A DNA stretch of 64,000 nucleotides from CAJXII01 sp965242915 (lineage in GTDB: Bacteria; Campylobacterota; Campylobacteria; Campylobacterales; Arcobacteraceae). Below are positions 43,157 to 53,800 of the stretch, one piece after another; positions within the stretch are counted from its first letter, which is position 1, and every line of letters begins with the position of its first letter. The stretch spans positions 1-64,000 of the forward strand of contig CBDETN010000021.1 of the NCBI GenBank assembly GCA_965242915.1, given 5' to 3'. Under the pieces are notes generated by a model that did not search any database, had not been told where the DNA came from, and saw only the letters and a program-made list of their open reading frames with translations. The translations under genes were made by a program, and so were the position numbers.

Positions 43157-43453
43157 TCAAAGCTTGATTCTCATGGAGCGTAGCGGAATCCACACTTGCA
43201 AATCTCTTGGAATCGCAACATCTATATTTCCATATTTTGATTTTATAGTTTTATCGTTGTAACCGTTACGATAGTTCTGATTGTCTGATTCTTGATGTTT
43301 ATCATAACCTAAGTGTGAGGTTAGCTCTTCTTGTGATGCAGTTTGTATTACCTCTTTGAGTATATTTTTAAACTCTTTTGTAATATCATCTAATCCTGTA
43401 AATGTTCCATTAGCTATTTGTCTTTTTAATTCTTCTGTATTTAATAAATTCAT
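43157..43453 (-). pseudogene. IS256-family transposase, N-terminal remnant
   Basis: 98 codons, of which the first ~83 (MNLLNTEELKRQIANGTFTG.. to NIDVAIPRD) match the N-terminus of IS256/Mutator-type transposases; about 400 residues should follow. After IPRD the frame continues into unrelated sequence (VWIPLRSMRIKL), so the element was cut by a deletion or recombination near 43205. No catalytic residue remains. Confidence 0.85.
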
Positions 43454-43538
43454 TATGTAAATCCTTAATATTTTTCATATTTGATATTTTATCAAATAAT
43501 CATATTTTTGGATTTACACAGTTAGATTTACAGTCCCC
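43205..43538. mobile_element. Left-end remnant of an IS256-family element
   Basis: The remnant comprises the transposase N-terminus and ~80 bases of terminal sequence, with the outer end near 43531-43538 (minus strand GGGGACTGTAAATCTAACTG). The other end is missing. It lies 54 bases past the uvrD stop and marks old rearrangement on this side of island 2. Confidence 0.65.
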
Positions 43539-43569
43539 AATTTTACTTTCAACGAATAAATTCAAAGAG

Positions 43570-43593
43570 AGTGATGACTTTAAATCACTTTTT
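43570..43593. terminator. Terminator hairpin at the end of uvrD
   Basis: AGTGAT (43570-43575) pairs with ATCACT (43584-43589) with A/T tracts on both sides, so it can act in either direction. It lies right at the stop of the leftward uvrD gene. Confidence 0.5.
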
Positions 43594-45628
43594 AAATTTT
43601 CTCTACAAAACTAGAAAGTATATCCCTCGTATTCCCGCTAAAACTAATTTTTAATTTAAAATCTTTTCCAACCTTACAAGATGAAACTACTTTACCTATA
43701 CCAAAAATCTTATGTTTAACCGAATCACCTTTTTTAAAGGTACTGCTTTTATCAATAGTCAGACAACCTTTAATAAGTGCAGACTCACTTAAAAATCTAC
43801 TTTTAGTAAGTTGAGTTCGTCTCCCTTTATAAAATCTTGAATGTACAAAGCTTAAAGTCAATTCATCTTTTGCCCGTGTAAATGCAACATATCCAAGTCT
43901 TCTTTCCTCTTCCAAGTTTGATCCTTCACCTACTATAGGAAAAAAACCTTCCTCGAGCCCTACTATAAATACATGTCCATACTCCAAACCTTTACTTGCG
44001 TGTATACTCATCATAGAAATGGCTGCATTACTTATATCATCTTGAGCACTTTCCAGTGATATTTCATTTAAAAAATCTTCTAAATTTAAATCAATATTCT
44101 GCATAAAAAAATCTCTCAGAAGCCCATAAAATTCATCAATATTTGATATTCTGTCTGCAGAATCTATAACCTTTTCAAATGATACTTTAAAATCAAATGT
44201 TTCTTCAAACAGATCAATAAATCTCATTTTTGAATCACTCAAAACATCTTGTAAATCATTAACTGATGCCATAAAAACTTTTAAGGTTCTTGAATTTTTT
44301 ATACCAACAATTTTAGCTAACTCTTCTGCTGAATAATCTTCAATCACACTAAACATAGATTTTTTAGAACTTAATGATTCTAATTCAATCTTTTCTAGTG
44401 TAGTTTTTCCAATACCCCGTTTTGGTTTATTAATAATTCTTTTTAAAGAAAAGTTGTCATTCTTATTTGTAATAACTCTAAAATAAGCAATTAAATCTTT
44501 AATCTCAGCTCTTTCATAGAATTTCATCCCACCAACCAATTTGTAGTTTATATTAGCACGATTAAAACCATCTTCAAGTGACCGGCTTAATGCATTTACA
44601 CGAAATAAAATTGCAATTTCCGCTGGATTTACACCACTATCTATAAGCTTTTTAACATCATCTACTATCTTTCTTGTTTCCTCATTTTCATCATTACTTT
44701 CATAAACTTTTATAGAATTACCTTCACCTCTGGTCCCTACAAGCTTTTTACCGATTCTATCTCTATTATGTTCTATTAACTGATTTGCATGATAAAGAAT
44801 CGTATCTGTCGAGCGATAATTATTTTCTAATTTAATGACTTTTGTATTTGGAAATTCTTTATCAAAAGTCAAAATATTCTTAATCGTTGCACCTCTCCAA
44901 CCATAAATAGACTGATCATCATCACCTACCACACAAAGATTGGTATGAGAATGACACAATTTTTTTAACAGTTTATGTTGCAACTCATTTGTATCTTGAT
45001 ACTCGTCTACCATAATATACTGGTATCTTTGACTTGTTTGTTTTGCTAAATCTTCATTTTCTTCTAAAAGTTTATATGTTAAAAGTAGTAAATCGTCAAA
45101 ATCAACAAGATTATTTTTATAAATATAATTTTCATACTTTTCATAAACATCCGCTATCTTGGCATAATACTTATCACTAGCCGATGCTTTAGCTTGACTA
45201 ACTGAAATAATACTATTTTTTAATTTTGATATTTCATTTGCCAATACGGAAGTTGTAGTTTCTTTATCAATTGCTCTTAATATCTTTTTTTTATCATCTG
45301 TATCTATAATTACAAAATTATTCTTTCGACCCAGTTTGTCTATATGAAATTTTAAAAACAATAAACCAAATTTATGAAAAGTAGCCAACAAAGGGGGTGA
45401 ACTCATATCAACAATCATAGAATATGCTCTTTCTCTCATCTGGGTAGCTGCTTTATTCGTAAATGTAAGAGTAAGAATAGATGCAGGATCAATACCTATA
45501 GATATAAGATAAGCAAGTCTGGTAGTTATTGTTTTTGTCTTACCACTCCCGGCACCTGCTAAAATTAAAAGTGGACCATCAATATGTTCAGCTGCTATTC
45601 TCTGTGAATCATTTAGTTGTGATAACAT
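43592..45628 (-). CDS. UvrD/PcrA/Rep-family DNA helicase
   Basis: A 678-residue superfamily 1A helicase that unwinds DNA 3'-5' in repair and replication restart. Motifs are complete: LNDSQRIAAEH (Q motif), LAGAGSGKTKTITTR (motif I, ~residues 22-37), TFTNKAATQMRER (Ia), VDEYQDTNELQ (II), GDDDQSIYGWRGA (III), LENNYRS (IV), SIHASKGLEYGHVFIVGLEEG (V) and ERRLGYVAFTRAKDEL (VI). The C-terminal tail (KHKIFGIGKVVSSCKVGKDFKLKISFSG) is of the Tudor-like kind found in UvrD/PcrA. I do not choose between the gene names. Confidence 0.9.
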   Translation of the reverse strand: MLSQLNDSQRIAAEHIDGPLLILAGAGSGKTKTITTRLAYLISIGIDPASILTLTFTNKAATQMRERAYSMIVDMSSPPLLATFHKFGLLFLKFHIDKLGRKNNFVIIDTDDKKKILRAIDKETTTSVLANEISKLKNSIISVSQAKASASDKYYAKIADVYEKYENYIYKNNLVDFDDLLLLTYKLLEENEDLAKQTSQRYQYIMVDEYQDTNELQHKLLKKLCHSHTNLCVVGDDDQSIYGWRGATIKNILTFDKEFPNTKVIKLENNYRSTDTILYHANQLIEHNRDRIGKKLVGTRGEGNSIKVYESNDENEETRKIVDDVKKLIDSGVNPAEIAILFRVNALSRSLEDGFNRANINYKLVGGMKFYERAEIKDLIAYFRVITNKNDNFSLKRIINKPKRGIGKTTLEKIELESLSSKKSMFSVIEDYSAEELAKIVGIKNSRTLKVFMASVNDLQDVLSDSKMRFIDLFEETFDFKVSFEKVIDSADRISNIDEFYGLLRDFFMQNIDLNLEDFLNEISLESAQDDISNAAISMMSIHASKGLEYGHVFIVGLEEGFFPIVGEGSNLEEERRLGYVAFTRAKDELTLSFVHSRFYKGRRTQLTKSRFLSESALIKGCLTIDKSSTFKKGDSVKHKIFGIGKVVSSCKVGKDFKLKISFSGNTRDILSSFVEKI

Positions 45629-45739
45629 AATATCCCTCCTCTAATATATACTTATTATACCATAAAAAAATAAAAATTATTAATATTATATATTTGTCAT
45701 TAGTTTTCATAATAATTAATAGTTAATTTCATAAACTTA

Positions 45740-45748
45740 TGTTATAAT
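45740..45748 (+). promoter_or_regulatory. Extended -10 promoter of the LysR-type gene
   Basis: TGTTATAAT: a TG dinucleotide one base before a perfect TATAAT (45743-45748), 29 bases upstream of the ATG at 45778, with AAAAGG as ribosome site. The -35 region is weak, as usual for extended -10 promoters. Confidence 0.6.
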
Positions 45749-45777
45749 TAACATTATTAAAACTTAAAAGGTTACTT

Positions 45778-46677
45778 ATGTTATCAGATTTTACAAAACT
45801 TCATACATTTTTGACTGTTGTTAAAGAGAAGTCATTTTCTAAAGCTTCAGCAAAGCTTGGTATTTCGCAGCCTGCTGTTACACAACAAATTAGATTTATA
45901 GAAGATTATCTTGATACTACGGTTGTAGATAGAAAGAAAAATGGTATTAGACTTACCAAAGAAGGTGAACAGTTACTTTCAATTGCTCAAAAAATTGAAA
46001 AAACAGTCAATAGTGCAGAACAAGACTTATTAAAAATAATAAACAAAGATATAACATTTATTTTTGGTGCTTCTAAAGTAATTGGTAATTATATTTTACC
46101 TACATTTTTAAATGAAATTAAAGAAAAGATCAATAATGATGTAAGTATTACTGTTGATGTTTCAGAAGAAATTATTGACCAATTACTAGATAAAAAAATA
46201 GATATGGCATTGATAGAATCTCCAGTTTTTAAAGAGGGTATCATTTACAGAGAATGGATTGAAGATGAAATTGTTGTGTTTTCAAATCAAAAAATTCCTA
46301 AAAAATTAAAAGATGAAGACTTAATATCTTATAAATGGGTTTGTAGAGACAAAGAAAGTCATACGAGAAAGCTGTTTAAAGAATCTTTAGAATCTATTGG
46401 TTTTACAGATTGTGATTCATTTAATGTATCTAGTGTGGCAACATCACCGACTACAATAGTTCAAACTGTTTTACATAGTCCAAAAGATGAGATTCCCACA
46501 GTATCAATCGTATCTAAATATGCAATTGAAGATTTTGTAAAAGCCGGTATTTTATTTGATGCCAAAATATCAACTTTAAAAATGAAAAGAAAACTATATA
46601 TTGCTTATCTAAAAGACAGAAAGCATGATGCGTTTATAGAAAATGTTGTAAGCTACCTGAATACAGTTAAAAAATAG
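45778..46677 (+). CDS. LysR-type transcriptional regulator
   Basis: A 299-residue regulator. The N-terminal winged helix-turn-helix is clear (FLTVVKEKSFSKASAKLGISQPAVTQQIRFIEDYL, ~residues 12-46), followed by the linker helix and an effector-binding domain of two periplasmic-binding-protein-like lobes. The effector is unknown. It is divergent from uvrD and convergent with thrC, so its targets cannot be guessed from neighbours alone, although LysR members often regulate amino-acid or sulfur metabolism. Confidence 0.88.
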   Translation: MLSDFTKLHTFLTVVKEKSFSKASAKLGISQPAVTQQIRFIEDYLDTTVVDRKKNGIRLTKEGEQLLSIAQKIEKTVNSAEQDLLKIINKDITFIFGASKVIGNYILPTFLNEIKEKINNDVSITVDVSEEIIDQLLDKKIDMALIESPVFKEGIIYREWIEDEIVVFSNQKIPKKLKDEDLISYKWVCRDKESHTRKLFKESLESIGFTDCDSFNVSSVATSPTTIVQTVLHSPKDEIPTVSIVSKYAIEDFVKAGILFDAKISTLKMKRKLYIAYLKDRKHDAFIENVVSYLNTVKK

Positions 46678-46703
46678 TAAAATTAAATAAATTTAATTTT
46701 ACT
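46676..46703. terminator. Bidirectional terminator between the LysR gene and thrC
   Basis: AGTAAAATTAAAT (46676-46688), AA, ATTTAATTTTACT (46691-46703): a perfect 13-bp inverted repeat overlapping the LysR stop and 54 bases from the thrC stop. It is AT-only apart from one G-C pair near the base, so termination strength is uncertain. Confidence 0.5.
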
Positions 46704-46756
46704 AAACTTTTAATGGTTTATAACACCCTTAAGAAGTTAACACTTTCTTTGGCATT

Positions 46757-48235
46757 TTAAACCTTTAAAAACTTTTTAATTTCCATTTCTAAATCTTCTA
46801 CATCTATAATCGTATCATGTAAAATCTTAGCGTTAAATAAGTTATTTATACTTTGAGGTATCTCTAAATTCAATTGTTCAGATATACTCTCCAAAGCTTC
46901 CTTGTCATTATATTTTACAGTATTTTGATTTAAAGCATTCAATACTGTCGGAGAAAATTTTGTCCACTCAGCTGTAGAATAAATTACAGTTTTTAAATTC
47001 TTATCTTCTCGCAACTCTTCATAACCTTTTATACAAGTAGCAGTATGCGGATCCATTAAATAACCGCTGTCCACAAACCTTTTAATAGCTTCTCTTCCAT
47101 AATCATCATCACTGCATGTAGCACTGAAATATTTTTTCAACTCTTCCAGTTCTTCTTGTGTATGTTCAAAATATCTATTATCATTCAATAATTCCATAAG
47201 CTCTTTAGTTCTCTTAAAGCCAAACAGGTCAAAAATAACTCTTTCTATATTTGAAGATTTTAGTATATCCATAGCAGGAGATGTGGTTAAGAACAATTCT
47301 TTATCTCTTATATCATAGATACCGGTTGTTAACCATTGTGTTAAGATATTATTTTTATTTGATGATACTAAAAGTTTTTCTATAGGAAGTCCCATCTTTT
47401 GTGCATAAAAAGCACCTAAAATATTTCCAAAATTTCCACTTGGTACATCTATATAAATCTTTTCACCAAGTTTAATCTCATTTTGTCTTAAAAGCTCTAA
47501 ATAACTATGAAAGTGATATATGATTTGAAATATAATCCTACCAAAATTTACACTATTTGCAGCACTTAATTTTAAACCGTCTTTTAGTAACTCATCTTTA
47601 AAACTTTGCGATGCCAAAAGATTTTTCAAAGCATTTTGGGCATCATCAAAGTTTCCGTTTATACCAATTACTTTTAAGTTTTGTCCGTCTTCTGTAACCA
47701 TTTGAAGTCTTTGAACATCACTAGTACCACCGTGAGGATACAAACAAACTATTTTTATACCCTCTTTATTTTTAAAAGTATTCAATGCTGCTGGTCCAGT
47801 ATCTCCTGAAGTTGCTGCCAAAATAAGATATTGTTCACTTCTTTTTTTAGCAACTGCACTTAAAATACTTCCAAAAGGTTGCAGCGCCATATCTTTAAAA
47901 GCTCGTGTTGGTCCATGATATTGTTCATTTACAAACAGATCATCTTTTATTTTTATTACCGGTGATGGATTATTTTTATCATCAAAATTATCATATAAAC
48001 TTAAAGCCTCATTTATAGTATCATCATCAATATCTATTTCAAAAGATTTAAGTATGTCAAATGCTAATTCTTTATAGCTTATATTTATATGTTTTGAAAG
48101 AAACCCTTCACCTAGTACGGGAATCTCTTTTGGTACATATAAACCACCATAAGATGAACTTGGATTTAAAATAGCATCTGAAAATTCAACCTCTTCAGCT
48201 CTTTTACCATCATTTCCTCTTGTTCCTATAAACAT
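46757..48235 (-). CDS. thrC: Threonine synthase
   Basis: PLP enzyme that converts O-phosphohomoserine to threonine. I choose the ATG at 48233-48235 (MFIGTRGNDGKRAEEVEFSD), 7 nt after GTGAGGA; a GTG at 48250 would overlap argB by 11 nt. The ~492-residue product shows HGPTRAFKDMALQPFG with the PLP lysine, AATSGDTGPAAL, and the long C-terminal region of the fungal/E. coli-like branch. It follows argB on the same strand, so threonine and arginine synthesis genes share a transcript here. Confidence 0.92.
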   Translation of the reverse strand: MFIGTRGNDGKRAEEVEFSDAILNPSSSYGGLYVPKEIPVLGEGFLSKHINISYKELAFDILKSFEIDIDDDTINEALSLYDNFDDKNNPSPVIKIKDDLFVNEQYHGPTRAFKDMALQPFGSILSAVAKKRSEQYLILAATSGDTGPAALNTFKNKEGIKIVCLYPHGGTSDVQRLQMVTEDGQNLKVIGINGNFDDAQNALKNLLASQSFKDELLKDGLKLSAANSVNFGRIIFQIIYHFHSYLELLRQNEIKLGEKIYIDVPSGNFGNILGAFYAQKMGLPIEKLLVSSNKNNILTQWLTTGIYDIRDKELFLTTSPAMDILKSSNIERVIFDLFGFKRTKELMELLNDNRYFEHTQEELEELKKYFSATCSDDDYGREAIKRFVDSGYLMDPHTATCIKGYEELREDKNLKTVIYSTAEWTKFSPTVLNALNQNTVKYNDKEALESISEQLNLEIPQSINNLFNAKILHDTIIDVEDLEMEIKKFLKV

Positions 48236-48239
48236 TGAT

Positions 48240-49124
48240 TTAATCCTCACCTTTTTTAAAAAATTGTGTACCTATTCCATCACTTGTAAAAAGTTCAAGT
48301 AAAATAGTATGTTCAACTCTACCGTCAATTATATGCGCTTTATGTACACCATTATAAATTGCATCAATACAGCTGTCAACTTTTGGTATCATACCGCCAT
48401 GTATTGTTCCATCTTTTTTATAGCCTTCTACATCATCTTTATCTAAAGAATTTAAAAGTTTGCCATTTTTATCCAATACACCTTTTGTATCAGTTAAAAA
48501 TAATACTTTATTTGCATTTAAAGCACTGGCAATTTGTGATGCTGCAATATCTGCATTTATATTAAATCCTGGATGATTAGGTTTGGCACTATCGGCAATT
48601 GGAGCAATTACAGGTATAAATCCTTCTGCTATTAAATCTGATATCATATTTGAATTAATAGATGTTATAACACCCGTATATCCAAACTTTCCATTTTCTT
48701 TTGCAACAGCTTCAATACAACTGCTGTCTTTTCCACTTATTCCAATAGCCTTGGCACCATGATGATTAAGCAATGATGTTATATTTTTATTAATATCTCC
48801 ACTTAAAACCATCTCAACAACTTTCATACTATCTTCACATGTAACTCTGTGTCCATCTACAAATTTTGATTTTATATCAAGTTTAGCAAGCATATCAGAT
48901 ATTTTTGCACCACCGCCATGAACTATTACAGGTTTAATACCCACAAGCGAAAGTAAAACAATATCTTGTGCAAACTTCTCTTGTAATTCTGAGCTTGTTT
49001 GCGCTGAACCACCATATTTAATAACAACTGTCTGTCCGCTAAACTCTTTTATATATGGCAAAGCATCTAAAAGTGTATTTACTTTATTCGGATTAACTTG
49101 TCTTGATACTTCTATTTTATCCAT
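48240..49124 (-). CDS. argB: Acetylglutamate kinase
   Basis: Phosphorylates N-acetyl-L-glutamate with ATP in arginine synthesis. The 294-residue product has VVIKYGGSAQ (~residues 32-41), KPVIVHGGGAKIS, GFNINADIAASQIASAL and TDTKGVLD, all typical of the amino acid kinase fold. The N-terminal helix (ARVLLDALPYI-like, here NTLLDALPYIKEF) fits the arginine-sensitive hexameric branch, so feedback inhibition by arginine is plausible. It lies between the ankyrin gene and thrC, 10 nt after the former. Confidence 0.94.
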   Translation of the reverse strand: MDKIEVSRQVNPNKVNTLLDALPYIKEFSGQTVVIKYGGSAQTSSELQEKFAQDIVLLSLVGIKPVIVHGGGAKISDMLAKLDIKSKFVDGHRVTCEDSMKVVEMVLSGDINKNITSLLNHHGAKAIGISGKDSSCIEAVAKENGKFGYTGVITSINSNMISDLIAEGFIPVIAPIADSAKPNHPGFNINADIAASQIASALNANKVLFLTDTKGVLDKNGKLLNSLDKDDVEGYKKDGTIHGGMIPKVDSCIDAIYNGVHKAHIIDGRVEHTILLELFTSDGIGTQFFKKGED

Positions 49125-49134
49125 TTATTACCCT

Positions 49135-49485
49135 TTAATATTTTTTTAATTTTGTTGTTAATATCTGCTTAGTCAAATCTAAACTATCAAAATATAAACT
49201 AATACTTTTAAAATCTTTAAGTATTGCTGTCATATATATCTCATCATTTAATCTAGCACCATTATTCATAAGATATTTTACTACATCCAAATGATTATTT
49301 AAAGTTGCATAATATAAAGCAGAAAATTTATTCTTATCTTTTAAATTTAAATGCGCTCCGTATTGAATTATAAGCTTAACCACTTTAAGATCACCTTTTT
49401 GAGCACTTGTCATAAGAGGTGTTGTACCCATCTTATCTTGAATATTTAAATCTGCACTTTCGCACCAAGTTCTTAACTCTTCCAT
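49135..49485 (-). CDS. Small ankyrin-repeat protein
   Basis: I use the ATG at 49483-49485 (MEELRTWCESADLNIQD), 2 nt after the gltD stop and preceded by GTGGAG; a GTG at 49497 would overlap gltD. About 116 residues with two to three ankyrin units: GTTPLMTSAQKGDLKVVKLIIQYGAHLNLKD and KFSALYYATLNNHLDVVKYLMNNGARLN. There is no signal peptide. It presumably binds a partner protein, unknown. Its place between gltD and argB suggests co-transcription with glutamate metabolism genes. Confidence 0.8.
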   Translation of the reverse strand: MEELRTWCESADLNIQDKMGTTPLMTSAQKGDLKVVKLIIQYGAHLNLKDKNKFSALYYATLNNHLDVVKYLMNNGARLNDEIYMTAILKDFKSISLYFDSLDLTKQILTTKLKKY

Positions 49486-49487
49486 TT

Positions 49488-50894
49488 TTAGCTCCACTCT
49501 GCTTTATCAGTTTGATTTAAAAAACTCTTTACAATTGCCAATGCGGCATCTTTTCCATCTGCTGCTGCTCGAACTGCTAAATCAGCACCTCTTACACCAT
49601 CGCCGCCAGAATAAATTTTAGGGTTTGATGTTTGATGGTTTTCATCTGTTTTTATACCATCCCACTTATCTAGTTCTAAACCACTATTTTTAATAAATTG
49701 CGGCAATTCTTGAGTAAAACCAAGTGCCATAATGACAATATCAGCCTCTTCCAAATAGATACTTTCATCAATAATTTCAACTTTTTGTCTTCCGTTGGCA
49801 TCAGGTTTACTTAATTTTGTTTTTTCCAACTCTAAAGCAGTTGCAAGAATACCGCTGTTTGTAACAATAGACTTAGGTGCTACATTAAATACAAATTCAA
49901 CACCCTCCTCTTTTGCATTTTGTACCTCTTTTTTGCTTCCAGGCATATTTGCTTCATCTCTTCTATAAAGACATTTCACACTAGAAGCTCCCTCTCGTAC
50001 AGCAGTTCTAACACAATCCATAGCAGTATCTCCACCACCGATTACTAAAACTTTTCTTTTCTGTACATTGATAAACTTATTGTCTTTTTCCTCAAAGTTT
50101 CGTTTTTGAATTGATGTAAGAAAATCCATTGCGTTATACACATTTAAACAATCTTCACCCTCTAAACCGGAACTTTTACCTTTAGTTGCACCAATTCCTA
50201 TAAAAATAGCATCAAAATCTTTTTCTAAATCTTCAAAACTTTTATCTTTTCCTATTTCACAATTTAAATTTAATTTCATCCCGGCATCTGTTAAAAAATC
50301 AATTCTTCGTTGAATAACTTGTTTGTCTAATTTAAATCCGGGAATTCCATAAGTTAAAAGCCCGCCGGCACGACTTGCCCGCTCAAACATCTCAACTTCA
50401 ACTCCATTTCTAAGTAAATAAGTAGCTGTACTGATACCGGCAGGTCCAGAACCAATAATAGCTACTTTCTTACCTATTCTTTTATCTGAAAATTTTGGTT
50501 TTAAACCTTGTTCAAATCCTTTTTCACTAATATGTGTTTCAATACTTCCAATAGTAATAGCGCCATGAGTATCATTTAAACTACAATCACCCTCACAAAG
50601 CACATCATGAGGACAAATTCTTCCAAGAATTTCTGGAAACGGCGAAGTTTCATTTGAAATATTAAATGCTAATTCTAAATCTGCCCTTGCAGTTTGTTTA
50701 AGCCAAGCGGGAATTATATTGTGCAATGGACATTTAGAGTGACAATATGGATCTCCACATTGAATACATCGTTCAGCTTGTTCTGATGCTTTGTGTTTCC
50801 CAAATACTTCATACACTTCATCAAAATCTTTGATTCTTTTCATCACATCCCGTTTGTTAGGATTTACTCTATCAACTTTAGTAAAATTCAACAT
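49488..50894 (-). CDS. gltD: Glutamate synthase small subunit, E. coli-type
   Basis: Beta subunit of NADPH-GOGAT; it passes electrons from NADPH through FAD and [4Fe-4S] clusters to GltB. The start is ATG 50892-50894, one base after the gltB stop with GAGGGGG as ribosome site. Cluster cysteines are in CIQCGDPYCHSKCPLHN and CPHDVLCEGDC; FAD and NADPH Rossmann motifs are IIGSGPAGISTATYL and VIGGGDTAMDCVRTA. About 468 residues, normal length. It pairs with the gltB directly upstream, not with the divergent set at 55482-61483. Confidence 0.93.
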   Translation of the reverse strand: MLNFTKVDRVNPNKRDVMKRIKDFDEVYEVFGKHKASEQAERCIQCGDPYCHSKCPLHNIIPAWLKQTARADLELAFNISNETSPFPEILGRICPHDVLCEGDCSLNDTHGAITIGSIETHISEKGFEQGLKPKFSDKRIGKKVAIIGSGPAGISTATYLLRNGVEVEMFERASRAGGLLTYGIPGFKLDKQVIQRRIDFLTDAGMKLNLNCEIGKDKSFEDLEKDFDAIFIGIGATKGKSSGLEGEDCLNVYNAMDFLTSIQKRNFEEKDNKFINVQKRKVLVIGGGDTAMDCVRTAVREGASSVKCLYRRDEANMPGSKKEVQNAKEEGVEFVFNVAPKSIVTNSGILATALELEKTKLSKPDANGRQKVEIIDESIYLEEADIVIMALGFTQELPQFIKNSGLELDKWDGIKTDENHQTSNPKIYSGGDGVRGADLAVRAAADGKDAALAIVKSFLNQTDKAEWS

Positions 50895-50895
50895 C

Positions 50896-53800
50896 TTAAA
50901 CCCCCTCATCTGGATTTAGCGGTAACACTGTCATATTTTTAGGTTTTACCATCCAGAAGTTTCTAATTTGTGCTCTAAAATTATCCAATATACATTGTGC
51001 TTTTATAGATTTAGTTTCATTGACATAATCTTTTAGCATCTTTTTAAGATAAATTCGTTCTCTCTCCGTATCATCTGTATCAATTCTAACTGCTTCAATT
51101 AACTCTTGATTCATATTATCTATAAACTCTCTATTTTTATCATAAACAAATGCTAAACCACCTGTCATACCCGCACCAAAATTAATACCGGTTTTTCCTA
51201 AAGTTACCATAATACCGCCTGTCATATATTCACAAGCATTATTTCCAGTACCTTCAACTATTGTAATACATCCTGAATTTCTAACTGCAAATCTCTCACC
51301 CACAGAGGCTCTAATATAAAGTTTTCCGCCAGTTGCTCCATAAAGACAGGTATTTCCTGCACCTGCAAATTTTTCACCCTGCTGTGCAGGATTAATGATA
51401 ATCTTACCGCCGCTCATACCTTTTCCAATATAATCATTTCCCGCACCTTCAAGATAAATATTTATCCCTTTACTTAAAAATGCACCAAATGATTGTCCTG
51501 CAATACCTTTTAAATTAAAGTTTATTGAATTCTCAGGCAATCCGTCATCTCCATAATACTTCGCAATCTCTCCAGAAATCAAAGTACCGAAGCTTCTGTT
51601 TAAATTGCTGATATTTGTATCAATTGTAATTGAATCATTTGGATTCTCAATAGTTGGATGAACTTTTTTAAGAAGTGCTTTTTCCATCTCATTTTTATCA
51701 AATGGCTCATTTGATTTTTGTTGACAAGTATCAATCCCGTCAATTCTTCTTAAAACATTTTGAAAGTCAAATTTTTGTGCAAATTCATCATCTATAACTT
51801 TAAGTAAATCACTGCGACCAATTATATCTTCCATTTTAGTATAACCCAAAGTGCTAAGTATCTCTTGAACATCTTGTGCTAAAAATTCAAAATAAGATAT
51901 AAGTCTCTCAACTGTTCCACTAAATTTTTCTCTTAAATCTACATCTTGAGTTGCAACACCGACACTACATTTATTTGTATGACAAATTCTTAAAATCTTA
52001 CATCCAAGAATTGTTAAAAGTGAGGTTCCAAATGCATAAGATTCAGCACCTAACATAGCAGCTTTTACTACATCAATACCAGTTTTTAACCCACTATCTG
52101 CTTGAAGATGAACACTACTTCTTAAATGATTTGCTTTTAGAGCATTATGAGCTTCACTAAGCCCTAACTCCCAAGCATTTCCTGTATGTTTAATAGAAGT
52201 TAACGGAGCAGCACCAGTACCGCCGTCAGCACCACTGATAATAATCTTATCAGCATAAGCTTTAGCAACACCCGCAGCAATAGTTCCAACACCAATAGTT
52301 GATACAAGTTTAACTGTAATAGTAGCATCTGGATTGATTTGTTTTAAATCAAAAATTAATTGTGCCAAATCTTCAATACTGTAAATATCGTGATGCGGAG
52401 GCGGTGAAATCAAAGTAACACCGGGAGTTGTATGTCTTAAAGTTGCTATCATATGAGTAACTTTAGATCCGGGTAATTGACCCCCCTCACCCGGTTTTGC
52501 ACCTTGAGCAACTTTTATTTGTAACTCCATCGCACTTCTTAAATACCCGGGAGTTACACCAAATCTTCCAGATGCAACTTGCTTAATCTTAGAATTTTTC
52601 AATGTTCCAAATCTGGCAGGGTCTTCTCCACCCTCCCCTGAATTTGACATAGCACCAATTGTATTCATAGCAACTGCAATTGCTTCATGAGCTTCAACAG
52701 AGATACTTCCGCAACTCATAGCAGCAGCTGCAAATCTTTTATAAATTTCATCTTTAGATTCAACTTTTTTAATATCAATTGATTTTTTATCACTGTTAAA
52801 TTCAAAGAAATCTCGTATAAACTTTTTATCTCTTCCTTCAATTAAAGCTTTAAGCCCTTTAAAGTCACTTTGTATTGCTTTTGTTGTTGCAGGACCAAAA
52901 TCGTGATATTCACCATCATTAAGATATTTATAAAAACCACCCATATCAAGTGGATACATTGTTTTATCGCTGACAAATGCATCAAAATGTGAAGCTTCGA
53001 TTCTTTTTTCAATATCTTCATATCCAAGACCGCACAGATCTGACATAGCATGAGAAAAACAATCAGAGATAATCTCATCACTTAAACCAATAACATCAAA
53101 TAAAGACGAGTTTCTATATGAAGCAATCGTAGCAATTCCCATCTTTGACATAATTTTCATCAACCCGCCATTAAGAGCAACTTGAGTATTTTTTAATTTA
53201 GCTGATAGAGCATAAGTTGATAACTCTTTTCTCTCATTATAAGCTACAACTGAAGCGTACATCATATACGGATAAATTGCAGTTGCACCAAAAGCCAACA
53301 ACACAGCAGCACTGTGCGGGTCGTAAACTTCCCCGGTAACTGTAACTATTGAAACACTGTTTTTAATACCGTCAACTTGTAAATTTTGATTTATAAATCC
53401 TACTGCCAATGCCATAGGTATAAGTTTGTGAGCTTTATCCAACGCTCTATCATCTAAAATTACTACACTTACTTTTTCTTTTACTATTGCATCTTTTACA
53501 CTGCGGTAAAGAGTTTCTAAAGATAATTTTAAATCAGCTTTAAAAGTAGTTGTAAAAAATTTATTTTTATAATACTCATCAAATCTTGGATTTTTTTCAT
53601 CTCCAAAAGATACAAGTACATCCATTTTTTCTTTCATTAAAATCGGACTGGCAGATTTTAATCTTTTGGCAAACTTTGCATTTTCTGTTAAAACATTGTG
53701 AATTTGACCAAACCCGGTATTTAAACTCATCACAACTTTTTCACGGTATGGGTCAATTGGCGGGTTTGTAACTTGTGCAAATTTTTGTCTAAAAAAGTCA